From Micrococcales bacterium UBA7469 (GTDB lineage Bacteria; Actinomycetota; Actinomycetes; Actinomycetales; Microbacteriaceae): a DNA stretch of 64,000 nt. How positions within the stretch are numbered: the stretch's first letter is position 1; each line of letters opens with the position of its first letter. The translations under genes and the position numbers were made by a program. Positions 1 to 11,339 of this stretch are shown one piece after another. The stretch covers positions 114,092 through 178,091 of the forward strand of contig DLPB01000025.1 in the NCBI GenBank assembly GCA_002479805.1, given 5' to 3'. The notes under the pieces were generated by a model. The model was not told where the DNA came from. It made no database searches and saw only the letters and a list, made by a program, of their open reading frames with translations.

Positions 1-312
1 CCTTCACCGCAGCGGTTGCTTCGGCACCGACGGTGTCCTGAGCAAAAACCACGGGCTGGCCGAGTAGCTCCTCGAGACGAATGGCTACTGGGGCCAGTGA
101 ATACTTCGCCTCTGGCGCACCCTCAGGGCGTCCGAGGTGAGAGCAGATAGCAACACGCGCCCCGGCCGCAATCAATCGCTTGATTGTCGGCACGGATGCA
201 CGGATGCGGCCGTCGTCTGTAATAACACCGTCCTTGAGCGGGACGTTTAGGTCACAGCGAAGAATTACACGCTTGCCGGCAAGGTTCCCGGCATTATCCA
301 GACTGCGCAGCA

Positions 313-313
<1 letters not shown>
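1..313 (-). CDS. pgk: Phosphoglycerate kinase, N-terminal part (runs off left edge)
   Basis: Only the first ~104 codons lie in the window. Phosphoglycerate kinase interconverts 1,3-bisphosphoglycerate and 3-phosphoglycerate with ATP formation in cytosolic glycolysis. The translated start contains the family signatures RCDLNVPL (about residues 19-26) and SHLGRPEG (about residues 60-67), which form the substrate-binding N-domain. The ATG at 313-311 shares one base with the TAA stop of gap (TAATG), so the two genes are almost certainly translationally coupled. No other start with comparable context is visible. The C-terminal nucleotide-binding domain is outside the window. Confidence 0.95.
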
Positions 314-1362
<1,049 letters not shown>

Positions 1363-1379
1363 TCATTGAGCGGACCGAT

Positions 1380-1997
1380 TTAGCCTAGCAGCAGAGAGCG
1401 ACTGTTCACCTTAACCGAAGCAAACCTTGCGGCAACATCTTCCCAGTTGATGATGTTCCAGAATGCCTTCACGTAGTCGGCCTTCACGTTTTGGTAGTCC
1501 AGGTAGAAGGCGTGCTCCCACATGTCCAACATCAAAAGCGGAATGGTGCCAATCGCCAGGTTGCCCTGCTGATCGTAAAGCTGTCCGATGATCATGCGGT
1601 TACCAATGGAATCCCAAGCCAAGTATGCCCAGCCCGAGCCCTGAATAGTCATTGCCGCCGCGGTGAAGTGAGCCTTGAACGCATCGTAAGACCCGAAGTA
1701 CTCGCTGATAGCCGCTAGTAGTTCGCCCTGAGCGTCGCCACCGTTTGGGGTGAGGTTCTTCCAGAAAACGCTGTGGTTGATGTGGCCACCTAGGTTGAAG
1801 GCAAGGTCCTTCTCAAGCTTGGGTAGGTTGGCGAAATTGTTGGATGCGCGGGCTTCCGCCATTGCCTCGAGGGCAGCATTTGCGCCAGCTACGTAGGCTG
1901 CGTGGTGCTTGGAGTGGTGTAGCTCCATGATGCGCGCCGAAATGTGTGGCTCGAGGCTCGCGTAGTCGTAGCTAAGTTCTGGAAGGGTGTAGGTCAT
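1380..1997 (-). CDS. sodA: Superoxide dismutase, Fe/Mn family (Mn-like)
   Basis: A 205-residue Fe/Mn superoxide dismutase that converts superoxide to peroxide and oxygen in the cytoplasm. The four metal ligands are visible: His27 (ELHHSKHH), His75 (GGHINHSVFW), Asp158 and His162 (DMWEHAFYLDY). Gly70-Gly71 before the second ligand and Gln143/144 in place of the Fe-type residues favour manganese, but this is a sequence-based guess. The C-terminal tail after VNSRS is slightly longer than usual and hydrophobic (LLLG). The ribosome binding site AAGGAGC precedes the ATG. The gene starts 8 bp after the whiA stop, so it probably belongs to the whiA transcript. Confidence 0.95.
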   Translation of the reverse strand: MTYTLPELSYDYASLEPHISARIMELHHSKHHAAYVAGANAALEAMAEARASNNFANLPKLEKDLAFNLGGHINHSVFWKNLTPNGGDAQGELLAAISEYFGSYDAFKAHFTAAAMTIQGSGWAYLAWDSIGNRMIIGQLYDQQGNLAIGTIPLLMLDMWEHAFYLDYQNVKADYVKAFWNIINWEDVAARFASVKVNSRSLLLG

Positions 1998-2005
1998 GAT
2001 GCTCC

Positions 2006-2986
2006 TTAGTTTTCATCCAATAAATCTGTAATCGCACTCTCGGTGTCCGGAATTCCCAAATCCTGTGCTTTTCGATCCGCGGTTGCCAAAAGGCGACGAA
2101 TTCGACCGGCAATTGCATCCTTGGTCATCGGCGGGTCTGCCAGCCTGCCTAGCTCATCAAGCGAGGCATCACGGTGCTGTAGGCGCAACTCACCGGCGTA
2201 CTTGAGGTGCTGAGGGGCATCGGGTCCGAGAATTTCTAGCGCTCTCGCCACACGTGCTCCAGCGGCCACTGCCGCCTGGGCACTGCGGCGTAGGTTGGCA
2301 TCATCGAAGTTGGCTAGCCGGTTGGCTGCTCCCCTTACCTCGCGCCGATTGCGAAGTTCTTCCCACTTCACAACCTGGTCGGTGCAACCCATCTGCTTCA
2401 AGATCTCAGTGATTCCATCGCCATCGCGAATTACCACTCGGTATACGTTTCTAACCTCACGAGCCTTAGCGCTGACACCTAGGCGTCGCGCGACTCCAAC
2501 AAGTGCCATCGCTGATTCATTGCCCGGTGCTGTGATTTCTAACGACGTACTGCGCCCTGGATCGGTGAGCGTTCCATGGGCTAGGAATGCGCCACGCATA
2601 ATGGCGCGAGCTTCATCGATGGTTGAGCTCACCAGGGTTGCCGGTAGACCCCGAACTGGACGCCCTCGATTGTCAATCAAGCCGGTTTGTCTGGCTAGCA
2701 GTTCACCATCTTTCAAGACTCGGATTTGATAGCCGCTGTGTTTGCGCAAACCCCCGGCCGATACCACCGATAGTTCAGAGTGAATACCGTAAAGCTCCAG
2801 GATCGCACGTGAAATTCTTCGTGCTAGCGCAGCGCTGTCGAGCTCAACCTCGATGGCGATTCGACCTGAGATCAGGTGCAGTCCACCGCAAAATCGCAGG
2901 ATCGTGGCAAGTTCCGCTGCTCGCTCCAAACCCTTACCAATCGGGGTTCTGGCTAGCTCTTCTTTAATTTCTTGAGTCAGTGCCAT
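2006..2986 (-). CDS. whiA: WhiA, DNA-binding regulator of cell division and sporulation
   Basis: A 326-residue protein matching WhiA. The family combines an N-terminal degenerate LAGLIDADG homing-endonuclease-like fold (about 1-210) with a C-terminal helix-turn-helix (about 270-320, around [20 protein letters not shown]). WhiA is a Gram-positive regulator; in Streptomyces it works with WhiB to control division genes. In a non-sporulating relative it is retained for growth and division control, which is inference. The ATG is 2 bp past the rapZ stop. In many actinobacteria yvcK lies between rapZ and whiA, but here the two are directly adjacent. Confidence 0.95.
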   Translation of the reverse strand: MALTQEIKEELARTPIGKGLERAAELATILRFCGGLHLISGRIAIEVELDSAALARRISRAILELYGIHSELSVVSAGGLRKHSGYQIRVLKDGELLARQTGLIDNRGRPVRGLPATLVSSTIDEARAIMRGAFLAHGTLTDPGRSTSLEITAPGNESAMALVGVARRLGVSAKAREVRNVYRVVIRDGDGITEILKQMGCTDQVVKWEELRNRREVRGAANRLANFDDANLRRSAQAAVAAGARVARALEILGPDAPQHLKYAGELRLQHRDASLDELGRLADPPMTKDAIAGRIRRLLATADRKAQDLGIPDTESAITDLLDEN

Positions 2987-2988
2987 TT

Positions 2989-3861
2989 TTACTCTCTACC
3001 CAAATCACGGTGCTTGACCGTGATTCTCACATCGGCCTCATCCGCCAGGATTTTGGCAATTCGATTCGCAATCGCGACCGAGCGGTGTTTCCCGCCGGTG
3101 CATCCGATCGCGATGGTCGCAAAACGCTTATTTTCAGTTCGATAGCCAGCCAACACCGAACGCAAAGCAGCAACATAGTTCTTGATAAAGTCTTCGACTC
3201 CGGGTTGCGCCATCACATAATCGGAAACCTCGGCGTCATTGCCGGTCTTAGCCCGCAATTCGTCTTTCCAATGCGGATTGGGAATGAATCGGGCATCGGC
3301 CACCAAGTCGGCATCGGCTGGGATTCCATACTTGAAGCCAAAGCTCATCACATTCACCTTGAGGCCCTTGGCGTTGGTGGCGAAGGCCTCGGCAACCCTA
3401 TTGGTGAGCTGGTGAACATTTAGCTCAGTGGTGTCAAAGACGATGTCGGCCATTTCCCTGAGGGCAAGTAGTTCTTTGCGCTCCGCGTTGATGCCATCGA
3501 CGATTGTGCCTTCACCCTGAAGCGGGTGTGGTCTGCGAACCGATTCGAAGCGCTTCACCAGAGCCGAATCATTCGCCTCCAAGAACAATAGCTGCACGTT
3601 AATCTCGCGAGTTCGAAGCTGTTCAATGTTGCTAATCAGGTCGTTGAAAAACTCTCCACCTCGAACATCGATGATGATGGCAATTCTTGGCAGGCTGGCC
3701 TTGCTGAGCGAGAAAAGGTCGGAAATCGGGCTCAGCATCTGAGGTGGAAGGTTGTCGATGACATACCAGCCCTGGTCCTCCAGGGCGTTGCCAACGGTGG
3801 AGCGACCAGCCCCCGACATCCCGGTTACGATAAGCAGCTCTGGCTTGCGTGTCGTATCCAT
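2989..3861 (-). CDS. rapZ: RapZ/YvcJ family nucleotide-binding protein
   Basis: A 290-residue P-loop protein. The Walker A-like motif GMSGAGRST is at 14-22 and the characteristic C-terminal GCTGGKHRS is at 253-261. In Escherichia coli RapZ delivers small RNAs to RNase E and senses glucosamine-6-phosphate. In Gram-positives the homologue YvcJ binds ATP/GTP and its role is less clear, so the enteric function should not be assumed here. The start ATG has AAGGGG upstream. A 63-bp spacer separates it from uvrC and is the most likely place for a rapZ-whiA-sod promoter, although I see no good -35/-10 pair. Confidence 0.93.
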   Translation of the reverse strand: MDTTRKPELLIVTGMSGAGRSTVGNALEDQGWYVIDNLPPQMLSPISDLFSLSKASLPRIAIIIDVRGGEFFNDLISNIEQLRTREINVQLLFLEANDSALVKRFESVRRPHPLQGEGTIVDGINAERKELLALREMADIVFDTTELNVHQLTNRVAEAFATNAKGLKVNVMSFGFKYGIPADADLVADARFIPNPHWKDELRAKTGNDAEVSDYVMAQPGVEDFIKNYVAALRSVLAGYRTENKRFATIAIGCTGGKHRSVAIANRIAKILADEADVRITVKHRDLGRE

Positions 3862-3924
3862 GTCACCCCTTATTTGATGCGATAGCCAAGGTTACTCCTT
3901 CGGCGTGTCGCGTGGGTAAACAAT

Positions 3925-5772
3925 TCAAGATTCAGTGAGCGCTGTCAGCACAATCTCGGCAATTTTTGGTCCAAAACCAGGCAGCTGGGCGATCTCCTCA
4001 GCACTTGCCAAGCGAATCCGTTTGATCGAGCCAAACTTTCTCAGCAGCAAGCGTGCCCGACGCTCCCCCAGGCCATCAATTTCAAGCAACTGGCTGGAGA
4101 TGGATTTGCTGCGGGACGCTCGCTGAGCAGTGATTGCGAATCGGTGCGCCTCATCTCGGATGCGCTGCAATAAAAAGAGCTCCTCGCTGGTTCTTGGCAA
4201 AATCAACGGATAGTCCTCGGAGTCGGTGAAGATCTCCTCCAGGCGCTTTGCCAAGGTCGCGATAGTGATCCCTTCAACCCCCGAGTCTTGCAATGCTCTC
4301 AGGGCAGCATTTCGCTGCGGTAGGCCGCCGTCAATCAACATCAGCGCTGGACGGTAGCTAAATTTCTCGCCCTGATCATCTTGGGTCAGATATTTCAACC
4401 TTCTGGTCAGCACCTGGTAAATCGACTCGGTGTCATCGGCGGTTTCGAGGTTGAATCTGCGGTATTGATCCTTTTTCGGCAGGCCATCTTCGAACACCAC
4501 CATCGAACCAACGGTTCCCGTGCCACCCAAGTGGGAAATGTCGAAGCACTCGATACGAAGTGGCGCATTCTTCATTTTTAGGCTTCTTTGAATACCAGCT
4601 AGCGCATCGGCGCGGGCTGTGAAATCTGCCGAGCGCTTGAGCTTGTAGCTCTTGAGGGCGTGGCTGGCATTGGTTCCCGCGGTTTCTAAGAGTTTGGCCT
4701 TATCCCCCCTGGTCGGCGTGAGAACTTCGACCTTTGAACCCCTGAGTTGGCCGAGCCATAGCCCTAGCTCCGCCTGGTCGTTGGGTTTGGTTCCAACTAG
4801 CAATTGTTTTGGGACCTCAAGGTGCTGCCCAGATTTGCCCGGGGTGTATAGCTCCTGAATCACGTACTCCATCAGCTCCGCGTTGCTGCGATCTAGTTCG
4901 AGGTCAACGACCATAGACCGGTTACCACGAATACGCCCTCCCCGAATAAAGAAGACCGACACCGCGGCACTGAGTTCATCGCGCGCGATGCCAATCATGT
5001 CGGCATCGGTCTTATCGCTAAAGACCAGCGTGCTCTTTTCCAGGACTTTTTCGAGCGCGAAGACGTCGTCTCTGAGCTGCGCGGCAAGCTCATAGTTTTG
5101 CTCTTCAGAGGCCAGCTTCATTCGGCTTGAGAGCTCTTGAATAAAGCTCTCATCACCGGATGCCACAAAGTCCCCCAAGCGCTTGGCTAGCGCTTTGTGA
5201 TCCGGTTTGCTGATTCGGTCAACGCATGGTGCTGAACACTTGCCAATGTCTGCCAGCAGACAAGGACGGTTCTGCCGCTTGGCTCGGTCATAGATGCCGG
5301 CGGTGCAGCTTCGGACCGGATAAACCTTCAAAAGCGTGTCTAGGGTTTCACGGATTGCCCAGGCTTGGGTGTAGGGACCGAGCACTCTCGCACCCTTGAT
5401 CTCGCGATTACGAGTGATAAATGCTCTCGGCACCTCGTCGCTGACCGTAATCGCCAGATACGGGTAGCTCTTGTCGTCTTTAAAGCGCACATTGAAAGGC
5501 GGATCGAACTCCTTGATCCACATGAACTCAAGCTGTAGCGCCTCATACTCGCTTGCGACAATTGTCCACTTCACGTCGTTTGCAGCCAGCAGCATGCGCT
5601 GGGTGCGTTCGTGGAGCGACTGCAGCGGTCCGAAGTAATTGCTGAGCCTTGCCCTTAGATTCTTAGCCTTTCCGACATACAGCACACGACCGGAGTCATC
5701 CAAGAACCGATAGACACCGGGCTCGGTCGGAATCTCTCCGGTTGCGGGTCGAAAAGCTAAGTCATTGGCCAT
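3925..5772 (-). CDS. uvrC: UvrABC excinuclease subunit C
   Basis: A 615-residue UvrC, the nuclease that makes both incisions in nucleotide excision repair. In order it has a GIY-YIG domain (GVYRF at 19-23, GKAKNLRARL with Arg40 at 34-43), a cysteine cluster, a UVR motif that contacts UvrB (about 215-240), the RNase H-like nuclease core (ECFDISHLGGTGTVGSMVVF around 405-425), and a C-terminal tandem helix-hairpin-helix (about 560-612, IDGLGERRARLLLRKFGS and LPGFGPKIAEIV). It lies two bases past uvrA in the uvrB-uvrA-uvrC run, so the whole excinuclease is made from one transcription unit. Confidence 0.97.
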   Translation of the reverse strand: MANDLAFRPATGEIPTEPGVYRFLDDSGRVLYVGKAKNLRARLSNYFGPLQSLHERTQRMLLAANDVKWTIVASEYEALQLEFMWIKEFDPPFNVRFKDDKSYPYLAITVSDEVPRAFITRNREIKGARVLGPYTQAWAIRETLDTLLKVYPVRSCTAGIYDRAKRQNRPCLLADIGKCSAPCVDRISKPDHKALAKRLGDFVASGDESFIQELSSRMKLASEEQNYELAAQLRDDVFALEKVLEKSTLVFSDKTDADMIGIARDELSAAVSVFFIRGGRIRGNRSMVVDLELDRSNAELMEYVIQELYTPGKSGQHLEVPKQLLVGTKPNDQAELGLWLGQLRGSKVEVLTPTRGDKAKLLETAGTNASHALKSYKLKRSADFTARADALAGIQRSLKMKNAPLRIECFDISHLGGTGTVGSMVVFEDGLPKKDQYRRFNLETADDTESIYQVLTRRLKYLTQDDQGEKFSYRPALMLIDGGLPQRNAALRALQDSGVEGITIATLAKRLEEIFTDSEDYPLILPRTSEELFLLQRIRDEAHRFAITAQRASRSKSISSQLLEIDGLGERRARLLLRKFGSIKRIRLASAEEIAQLPGFGPKIAEIVLTALTES

Positions 5773-5774
5773 TA

Positions 5775-8624
5775 TTAGCCCAATAGCTCCGCCAGGAACT
5801 TTCCGGTGTGGCTCTGCTTTACCTTGGCAACCGCCTCCGGTGTGCCCTCGGCAATCACCAGACCGCCGCCCGAGCCTCCCTCCGGGCCAAGGTCAATCAC
5901 CCAGTCAGAACAGCGAATCACATCCAGGTTGTGCTCAATCACAATCACGGTATTGCCTTTTTCCACCAGTCCGGAGAGCACCAGCAGCAGCTTTCGAACA
6001 TCCTCGAAGTGCAAACCGGTGGTTGGCTCATCCAGCACGTAAATGGTCTTACCGGTTGATCTGCGCTGCAGCTCGGTTGCCAGCTTGACGCGCTGAGCCT
6101 CACCGCCGGAGAGCGTGGTAGCGCTCTGTCCAAGGGTCACGTATCCCAGGCCAACATCGACCAGGGTGTTGAGATAACGCGCGATGGCATTGATGGGTGC
6201 GAAGAATTCTGCGGCTTCGCTGATTGGCATGTTCAACACATCGCCAATTGACTTGCCCTTGTATTTCACCTGCAGGGTTTCGCGGTTATAGCGCGCTCCC
6301 TTGCAGTCCTCACACATCACATAAACATCCGGCAGGAAGTTCATTTCGATGCGAATCGTGCCATCGCCAGCGCAGGTCTCGCAGCGACCACCCTTGACGT
6401 TGAACGAGAATCTGCCCTGCAGATAGCCACGAACTTTAGCTTCTGGGGTCTCGGCGAACAGCTTGCGAACGTGGTCAAAAACACCGGTGTAGGTGGCTGG
6501 GTTAGACCTTGGGGTGCGGCCAATTGGCGCCTGATCAACGTGAACCACCTTGTCCAGCTGATCCAAGCCCTCAATTCGGGTGTGCTTTCCGGCTACCCCC
6601 TTTGCGCCGTTGAGCTTATTTGCTAAAACCTCGTAGAGGACATCGTTTACCAGCGATGATTTGCCTGATCCGGATACACCGGTGACCGCAGTCATCACAC
6701 CCAGCGGGAACTCGACATCAACGTTCTTGAGGTTGTTCTCGCGTGCTCCAACCACCTTGATTTTTCTGGCTGGGTCAATCGCGCGCCGCTTTTTTGGAGT
6801 CTCAATTTTGACTCGACCGGCTAGATAATCACCGGTGATTGACTTCTTGTTGTCCAACAGCGCCTTGTAGCTGCCGGAGTGCACGACCTCGCCACCATTG
6901 AGGCCGGCACCCGGTCCAATGTCAACCAGCCAATCGGCAGTTCGGATGGTGTCTTCGTCGTGCTCAACCACAATCAGGGTGTTGCCCAGATTCTTAAGCT
7001 TCACAAGTGTTTCAATCAGCCGCAGGTTGTCCCTTTGATGCAAACCAATTGAAGGCTCATCGAGTACGTAGAGCACACCGGTCAGCCCAGCGCCAATTTG
7101 GGTTGCAAGGCGAATTCGCTGCGCCTCACCACCGGAAAGTGATCCGGCTGCTCTCTCGAGCGATAGGTAGTCCAAACCGACCGCCAAAAGGAAGTCAAGT
7201 CTGGCTCGAATCTCTCTGAGCACCTGGGCCGCAATTGTTGCCTCTCGATCGGTAAGTTCGATGGTCTCGAAAAACGCATGCGCATTTCTCAGGCTCATAG
7301 CTGCGACGTCATGAATTGACTTCTCATGAACTTTTACAGCGAGTACTTCGGGGCGCAGGCGGGAGCCGTCGCACTCTGGGCAGGGGATCTCACGCAAAAA
7401 TTCTGACCACTTACCACGTGCCCAATCTGAGTCCGCTTCTAGGTAGCGGCGCTCGACATACGGCAAAACTCCCTCAAAGCCGGAGGTGTAGCGCATCTCG
7501 CGGCCATACTTCGATCGCCACTTGACCTGCACCTCAAAGTCGTTGCCATTGAGGATGGCATCTCGAACTTCTTCGGCAAGATCCTGCCACGGAGTCTCGA
7601 GCGAGAAATCTAGGTCTTTAGTCAATCCATCGAGCAATCTGACAAAGTAGCTGTAAAGACCCTTGCCCTGGGTCGACCAAGGCAGCAGCACACCGTCGTT
7701 GATGCTGGATGCCTCGTCACCTACTACCAACTGCTCATCTACCGCCATCTTGACGCCGAGTCCGGAACAGGCAGGGCAAGAACCAAATGGTGCGTTGAAG
7801 CTGAAGGTTCTAGGTTCAATTTCTGAAAGTGCAATGTCGTGCTCATTTGGGCAGGAAAGTCGCTCTGAGAAGGTGCGTTGCTTACCCTCATCGACGAAGT
7901 CGACCACAATTCGACCATCCGCCAGCTGCAATGCGGTTTCAACTGAGTCGGTGAGTCTCGATGCGACATCAGCCTTGATGGCCAGTCGGTCAACCACAAC
8001 CGCAATATCGTGCTTGAAGCTCTTCTTTAGCGGCTTTGCTTCGCTAAGAACTACCGTCTCGCCATCGACCATGGCGCGGGCATAGCCTTGCGATTGCAGC
8101 GAGGCAAACAGGTCCTGAAACTCCCCCTTTTTCTGCTGCACTATCGGAGCTAGCAGCTGGAACCGAGTTCCATCCGGAAGGGTCAGTAGCTGATCGACAA
8201 TGGCCTGTGGGGTCTGCTTGGAGATCACCTCACCGCAGATGTGACAGTGCGGGACACCAATTCTTGCCCAGAGCAGCCTCAGGTAGTCGTGAATCTCGGT
8301 GATGGTTCCAACTGTGGAGCGTGGGTTTCGGTTGGTGGATTTCTGGTCAATGGAAACCGCAGGACTTAGGCCCTCGATGAAATCAACATCTGGGCGGTCA
8401 ACCTGACCCAAAAACTGACGAGCGTAGGCACTTAGCGATTCCACATAGCGACGCTGACCCTCGGCAAAGATGGTGTCGAAAGCTAGCGATGACTTACCGG
8501 AGCCAGAAAGACCGGTGAAAACAATCAGCGCGTCTCTGGGGATCTCGAGGTTCAGGTTCTTGAGGTTGTGGACGCGCGCGCCCTTGATGGAGAGCTTGGA
8601 GCCGGATGGGGTCTGAATGGTCAC
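5775..8624 (-). CDS. uvrA: UvrABC excinuclease subunit A
   Basis: A 949-residue UvrA, the damage-sensing ATPase of nucleotide excision repair. It has two ABC modules. The first Walker A is GLSGSGKSS at 38-46 with signature [15 protein letters not shown]. The second Walker A is GVSGSGKSS around residue 650 with signature [15 protein letters not shown]. The zinc modules are visible: a CxxC pair in HCHICGE, CPECDG in the first insertion, and CETCAGDG followed by CEDCKG in the C-terminal half. The start is GTG at 8624, 9 bp after uvrB. Length and motifs are complete, with no sign of damage. Confidence 0.98.
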   Translation of the reverse strand: MTIQTPSGSKLSIKGARVHNLKNLNLEIPRDALIVFTGLSGSGKSSLAFDTIFAEGQRRYVESLSAYARQFLGQVDRPDVDFIEGLSPAVSIDQKSTNRNPRSTVGTITEIHDYLRLLWARIGVPHCHICGEVISKQTPQAIVDQLLTLPDGTRFQLLAPIVQQKKGEFQDLFASLQSQGYARAMVDGETVVLSEAKPLKKSFKHDIAVVVDRLAIKADVASRLTDSVETALQLADGRIVVDFVDEGKQRTFSERLSCPNEHDIALSEIEPRTFSFNAPFGSCPACSGLGVKMAVDEQLVVGDEASSINDGVLLPWSTQGKGLYSYFVRLLDGLTKDLDFSLETPWQDLAEEVRDAILNGNDFEVQVKWRSKYGREMRYTSGFEGVLPYVERRYLEADSDWARGKWSEFLREIPCPECDGSRLRPEVLAVKVHEKSIHDVAAMSLRNAHAFFETIELTDREATIAAQVLREIRARLDFLLAVGLDYLSLERAAGSLSGGEAQRIRLATQIGAGLTGVLYVLDEPSIGLHQRDNLRLIETLVKLKNLGNTLIVVEHDEDTIRTADWLVDIGPGAGLNGGEVVHSGSYKALLDNKKSITGDYLAGRVKIETPKKRRAIDPARKIKVVGARENNLKNVDVEFPLGVMTAVTGVSGSGKSSLVNDVLYEVLANKLNGAKGVAGKHTRIEGLDQLDKVVHVDQAPIGRTPRSNPATYTGVFDHVRKLFAETPEAKVRGYLQGRFSFNVKGGRCETCAGDGTIRIEMNFLPDVYVMCEDCKGARYNRETLQVKYKGKSIGDVLNMPISEAAEFFAPINAIARYLNTLVDVGLGYVTLGQSATTLSGGEAQRVKLATELQRRSTGKTIYVLDEPTTGLHFEDVRKLLLVLSGLVEKGNTVIVIEHNLDVIRCSDWVIDLGPEGGSGGGLVIAEGTPEAVAKVKQSHTGKFLAELLG

Positions 8625-8633
8625 CTAAGAAGT

Positions 8634-10700
8634 TTAGGCGTGTCCCGCCGTCTCAATTTGCCTCAGCTCCCGCTTGAGCTCAGAAATCTCATCGCGGATG
8701 CGAGCGGCCAGCTCAAACTGCAACTCTGAGGCCGCCAGCTTCATTTGTGCGTCGAGGTCCAAAATTGTAGACAGCAGGGCATCCTTGCCGGCAGTCCCAA
8801 TATTGGTTCGGCCTCGCATTGGAACGCTGGTTTTGCGCTTGGGTTCCTTTTTGAGGTCTTCGATCAGCTGAGCGGTGTCGACTTCCTCCCGCATTAACTG
8901 GTCCGTGATGTCGGCAATTTGCTTACGCAACGGAGTCGGATCGATACCGTTGGCGACGTTGTAGGCAACCTGCTTCTCGCGCCTGCGGTTGGTTTCGTCG
9001 ATAGCTTTAGCCATCGAATCGGTGATTCGATCGGCATACATGTGGACTTCACCGTTGATGTTTCGAGCGGCTCGACCAATGGTCTGGATCAGCGAGGTGG
9101 CAGAGCGAAGGAAGCCTTCCTTGTCTGCATCCAGGATTGACACTAGCGATACCTCAGGCAGGTCAAGACCTTCGCGCAGCAGGTTTATACCCACCAAGAC
9201 ATCAAAGATTCCCTGGCGCAGCTCGCGTAGCAGTTCAACGCGTCGCAGGGTATCGACGTCCGAGTGCAGGTAGCGCACCTTGATGCCCATCTCGGTGAAG
9301 TAGTCGGTAACCTCTTCGGCCAGTCGCTTGGTTAGTGTGGTGACCAACACTCGCTCATTGCGCTCGGTGCGGACCTTGATTTCCTCCAGTAGGTCATCAA
9401 TCTGACCCTTGGATGGTTTGACCACGATCTGCGGGTCCACCAGCCCGGTTGGTCGAATAATCTGCTCAACCACGCCATCGGCCCTAGCCAGCTCATACTT
9501 ACCCGGGGTAGCTGAGAGGTAAACAGTCTGGCCGGTGCGCTCTAGGAACTCTTCAAAACGAAGCGGTCTGTTATCTAAAGCGGACGGCAATCTGAAGCCA
9601 TGCTCCACCAGTGTGCGCTTGCGAGACGCATCACCGGCAGACATCGCACCGATCTGCGGCACGGTGACGTGCGATTCATCGATAACCGTGAGGAAGTCCT
9701 CCGGGAAGTAATCCAGCAAACAGGCCGGTGGCTCCCCCTCTTCGCGCTGGTCTATCTGGCGAGAGTAGTTCTCAATGCCCGAGCAGAAGCCAAGCTCACG
9801 AATCATCTCCAAATCAAAGGTGGTGCGCATCTTGATGCGTTGCGCCTCCAATAGTTTCCCTTGCTGCTCAAACTCGCGGTAGCGACTCTCGAGTTCTTCC
9901 TCGATGGACTCGATAGCTTGAGCCATGCGCTCGGCCGGCGCAACGTAATACGAAGCCGGATAGATTGCCACCGACTGGCGCTCCATTAGCACCTCGCCGG
10001 TTAGTGGGTGGATGCGATAAATCTTCTCAATCTCATCCCCGAAGAATTCGATTCGGGTGGCTTCCTCATCGTAAACGGCGATTACCTCGACGGTGTCACC
10101 CTTCACCCTGAAGTTTCCGCGCACAAATTCGATGTCATTGCGCTGGTACTGAATCTGCACCAGGCCACGAATCAATTCATCTCGATCGATGCGCTGCCCG
10201 ACCTGAAGAGGTAGTGACTGGGCTAGATATTCCTTTGGTGCGCCGAGTCCGTAGATGCAAGAGACGGTTGACACCACAATCACATCGCGGCGAGACAGCA
10301 GCGACATCGTTGCCGAGTAGCGAAGGCGCTCGACCTCTTCGTTGATGGTCGAATCCTTTTCAATGAATGTGTCGGTTTGCGGCACATAGGCCTCAGGCTG
10401 GTAGTAGTCGTAGTAGCTGACAAAGTACTCAACCGCGTTCTCAGGGAACATCATGCGAAGTTCGCTGGCTAGCTGAGCTGCCAAAGTCTTGTTGTGGGCG
10501 ATGACCAGCGTGGGGCGTTGAAGTTTTTCGATAAGCCACGCAGTGGTTGCAGACTTACCGGTACCGGTGGCACCGAGAAGTACCACATCGCGCTCTCCGG
10601 CTTGGATGCGCTCTGCCAGCTCCTTGATGGCCTGCGGCTGATCTCCAGAGGGCTGGTATGGAGTGACTGCCTTGAACTGCCTGACGTCTTCCGGGGTCAC
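8634..10700 (-). CDS. uvrB: UvrABC excinuclease subunit B
   Basis: A 688-residue UvrB, the helicase-fold subunit that verifies DNA damage. Walker A is GATGTGKS at 43-50. The beta-hairpin region runs through [13 protein letters not shown]. The DESH Walker B box, the helicase motif [10 protein letters not shown] and a C-terminal UVR domain ([21 protein letters not shown]) that binds UvrC are all present. The start is GTG at 10700 inside a GTGA overlap with the coaE stop, so translation is coupled to coaE. No clear LexA-type operator is visible immediately upstream. Confidence 0.98.
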   Translation of the reverse strand: MTPEDVRQFKAVTPYQPSGDQPQAIKELAERIQAGERDVVLLGATGTGKSATTAWLIEKLQRPTLVIAHNKTLAAQLASELRMMFPENAVEYFVSYYDYYQPEAYVPQTDTFIEKDSTINEEVERLRYSATMSLLSRRDVIVVSTVSCIYGLGAPKEYLAQSLPLQVGQRIDRDELIRGLVQIQYQRNDIEFVRGNFRVKGDTVEVIAVYDEEATRIEFFGDEIEKIYRIHPLTGEVLMERQSVAIYPASYYVAPAERMAQAIESIEEELESRYREFEQQGKLLEAQRIKMRTTFDLEMIRELGFCSGIENYSRQIDQREEGEPPACLLDYFPEDFLTVIDESHVTVPQIGAMSAGDASRKRTLVEHGFRLPSALDNRPLRFEEFLERTGQTVYLSATPGKYELARADGVVEQIIRPTGLVDPQIVVKPSKGQIDDLLEEIKVRTERNERVLVTTLTKRLAEEVTDYFTEMGIKVRYLHSDVDTLRRVELLRELRQGIFDVLVGINLLREGLDLPEVSLVSILDADKEGFLRSATSLIQTIGRAARNINGEVHMYADRITDSMAKAIDETNRRREKQVAYNVANGIDPTPLRKQIADITDQLMREEVDTAQLIEDLKKEPKRKTSVPMRGRTNIGTAGKDALLSTILDLDAQMKLAASELQFELAARIRDEISELKRELRQIETAGHA

Positions 10701-11281
10701 TTTGATTCCTCGAAATTTTTAAAAGCGGCATCTGCCCGTTGCAGGAGCTCTTCAAGTGAGCAATTGGAATCTATTACTAGGTCGGCAACCGCTTCGCGCT
10801 GCTGATCGGTAGCTTGTGCGGCGACTCGACTGCGCGCCTCTGACTCTGTCATGCCGCGATTTTGAACAAGCCGCTGCACTCGAACCGCTTCATCGCAGCT
10901 GATTGCAACTACTTTGTCGAACTTCAACTTGGAGTTGCTCTCTACGAACAATGGGATGGTGTAGACCACGACACCTGAGAGATCAGCGACTCGCTCCAAT
11001 GCCAGGTCTTGGATCAGAGGGTGCAAAATGGCTTCCAGCTTTTTGCGGTTTGAGTCGCTAGTGAATACCAGCTGGGCCAAAGCCGACCGATTAAGAGAGC
11101 CGTCGGCTGCCAAGACGGAGGAACCAAACGCCTCGACGACTTTCTGCAGCCCGATTGAGCCTGGGTTAACCACTTCACGGGCTAATAGGTCAGCGTCTAT
11201 TTCGGTTGCGCCGAGCTCCACCCAGCGTCGAGCAACCGTCGACTTTCCGGATCCAATCCCACCTGTGAGAGCAATCAGCAC
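10697..11281 (-). CDS. coaE: Dephospho-CoA kinase
   Basis: A 194-residue P-loop kinase that phosphorylates the 3' hydroxyl of dephospho-CoA in the last step of CoA synthesis. The motif GGIGSGKST is at 7-15, followed by the family features [10 protein letters not shown] and the HPLIQ lid segment. The start is GTG at 11281. No Shine-Dalgarno is visible before it; instead a TATCCT box lies 6 bases upstream, which would fit a leaderless transcript. The strong rpsA terminator sits only 17 bp upstream, so coaE-uvrBAC needs read-through or its own promoter. Actinobacterial homologues are sometimes much longer through a C-terminal UPF0157/GrpB fusion; this one is the short form. Confidence 0.95.
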   Translation of the reverse strand: MLIALTGGIGSGKSTVARRWVELGATEIDADLLAREVVNPGSIGLQKVVEAFGSSVLAADGSLNRSALAQLVFTSDSNRKKLEAILHPLIQDLALERVADLSGVVVYTIPLFVESNSKLKFDKVVAISCDEAVRVQRLVQNRGMTESEARSRVAAQATDQQREAVADLVIDSNCSLEELLQRADAAFKNFEESK

Positions 11282-11287
11282 TGGCTA

Positions 11288-11293
11288 AGGATA
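11288..11293 (-). promoter_or_regulatory. Candidate -10 box for a leaderless coaE transcript
   Basis: TATCCT on the minus strand lies 6 bases before the coaE GTG, between the rpsA terminator and coaE. There is no ribosome binding site here, and leaderless mRNAs are common in actinobacteria. No convincing -35 can be found because that region is occupied by the terminator stem. Confidence 0.3.
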
Positions 11294-11298
11294 AACGA

Positions 11299-11326
11299 AA
11301 GCGGGGGCGCTTTCGCACCCCCGCTT
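11299..11326 (-). terminator. Intrinsic terminator after rpsA
   Basis: On the minus strand AAGCGGGGGTGC pairs with GCGCCCCCGCTT around a GAAA tetraloop. This gives a 12-bp stem with one G-T pair and no bulge, followed by TCGTTT. It lies 13 bp past the rpsA stop and 17 bp before coaE. Confidence 0.85.
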
Positions 11327-11339
11327 CGCTTTAGGTTAT

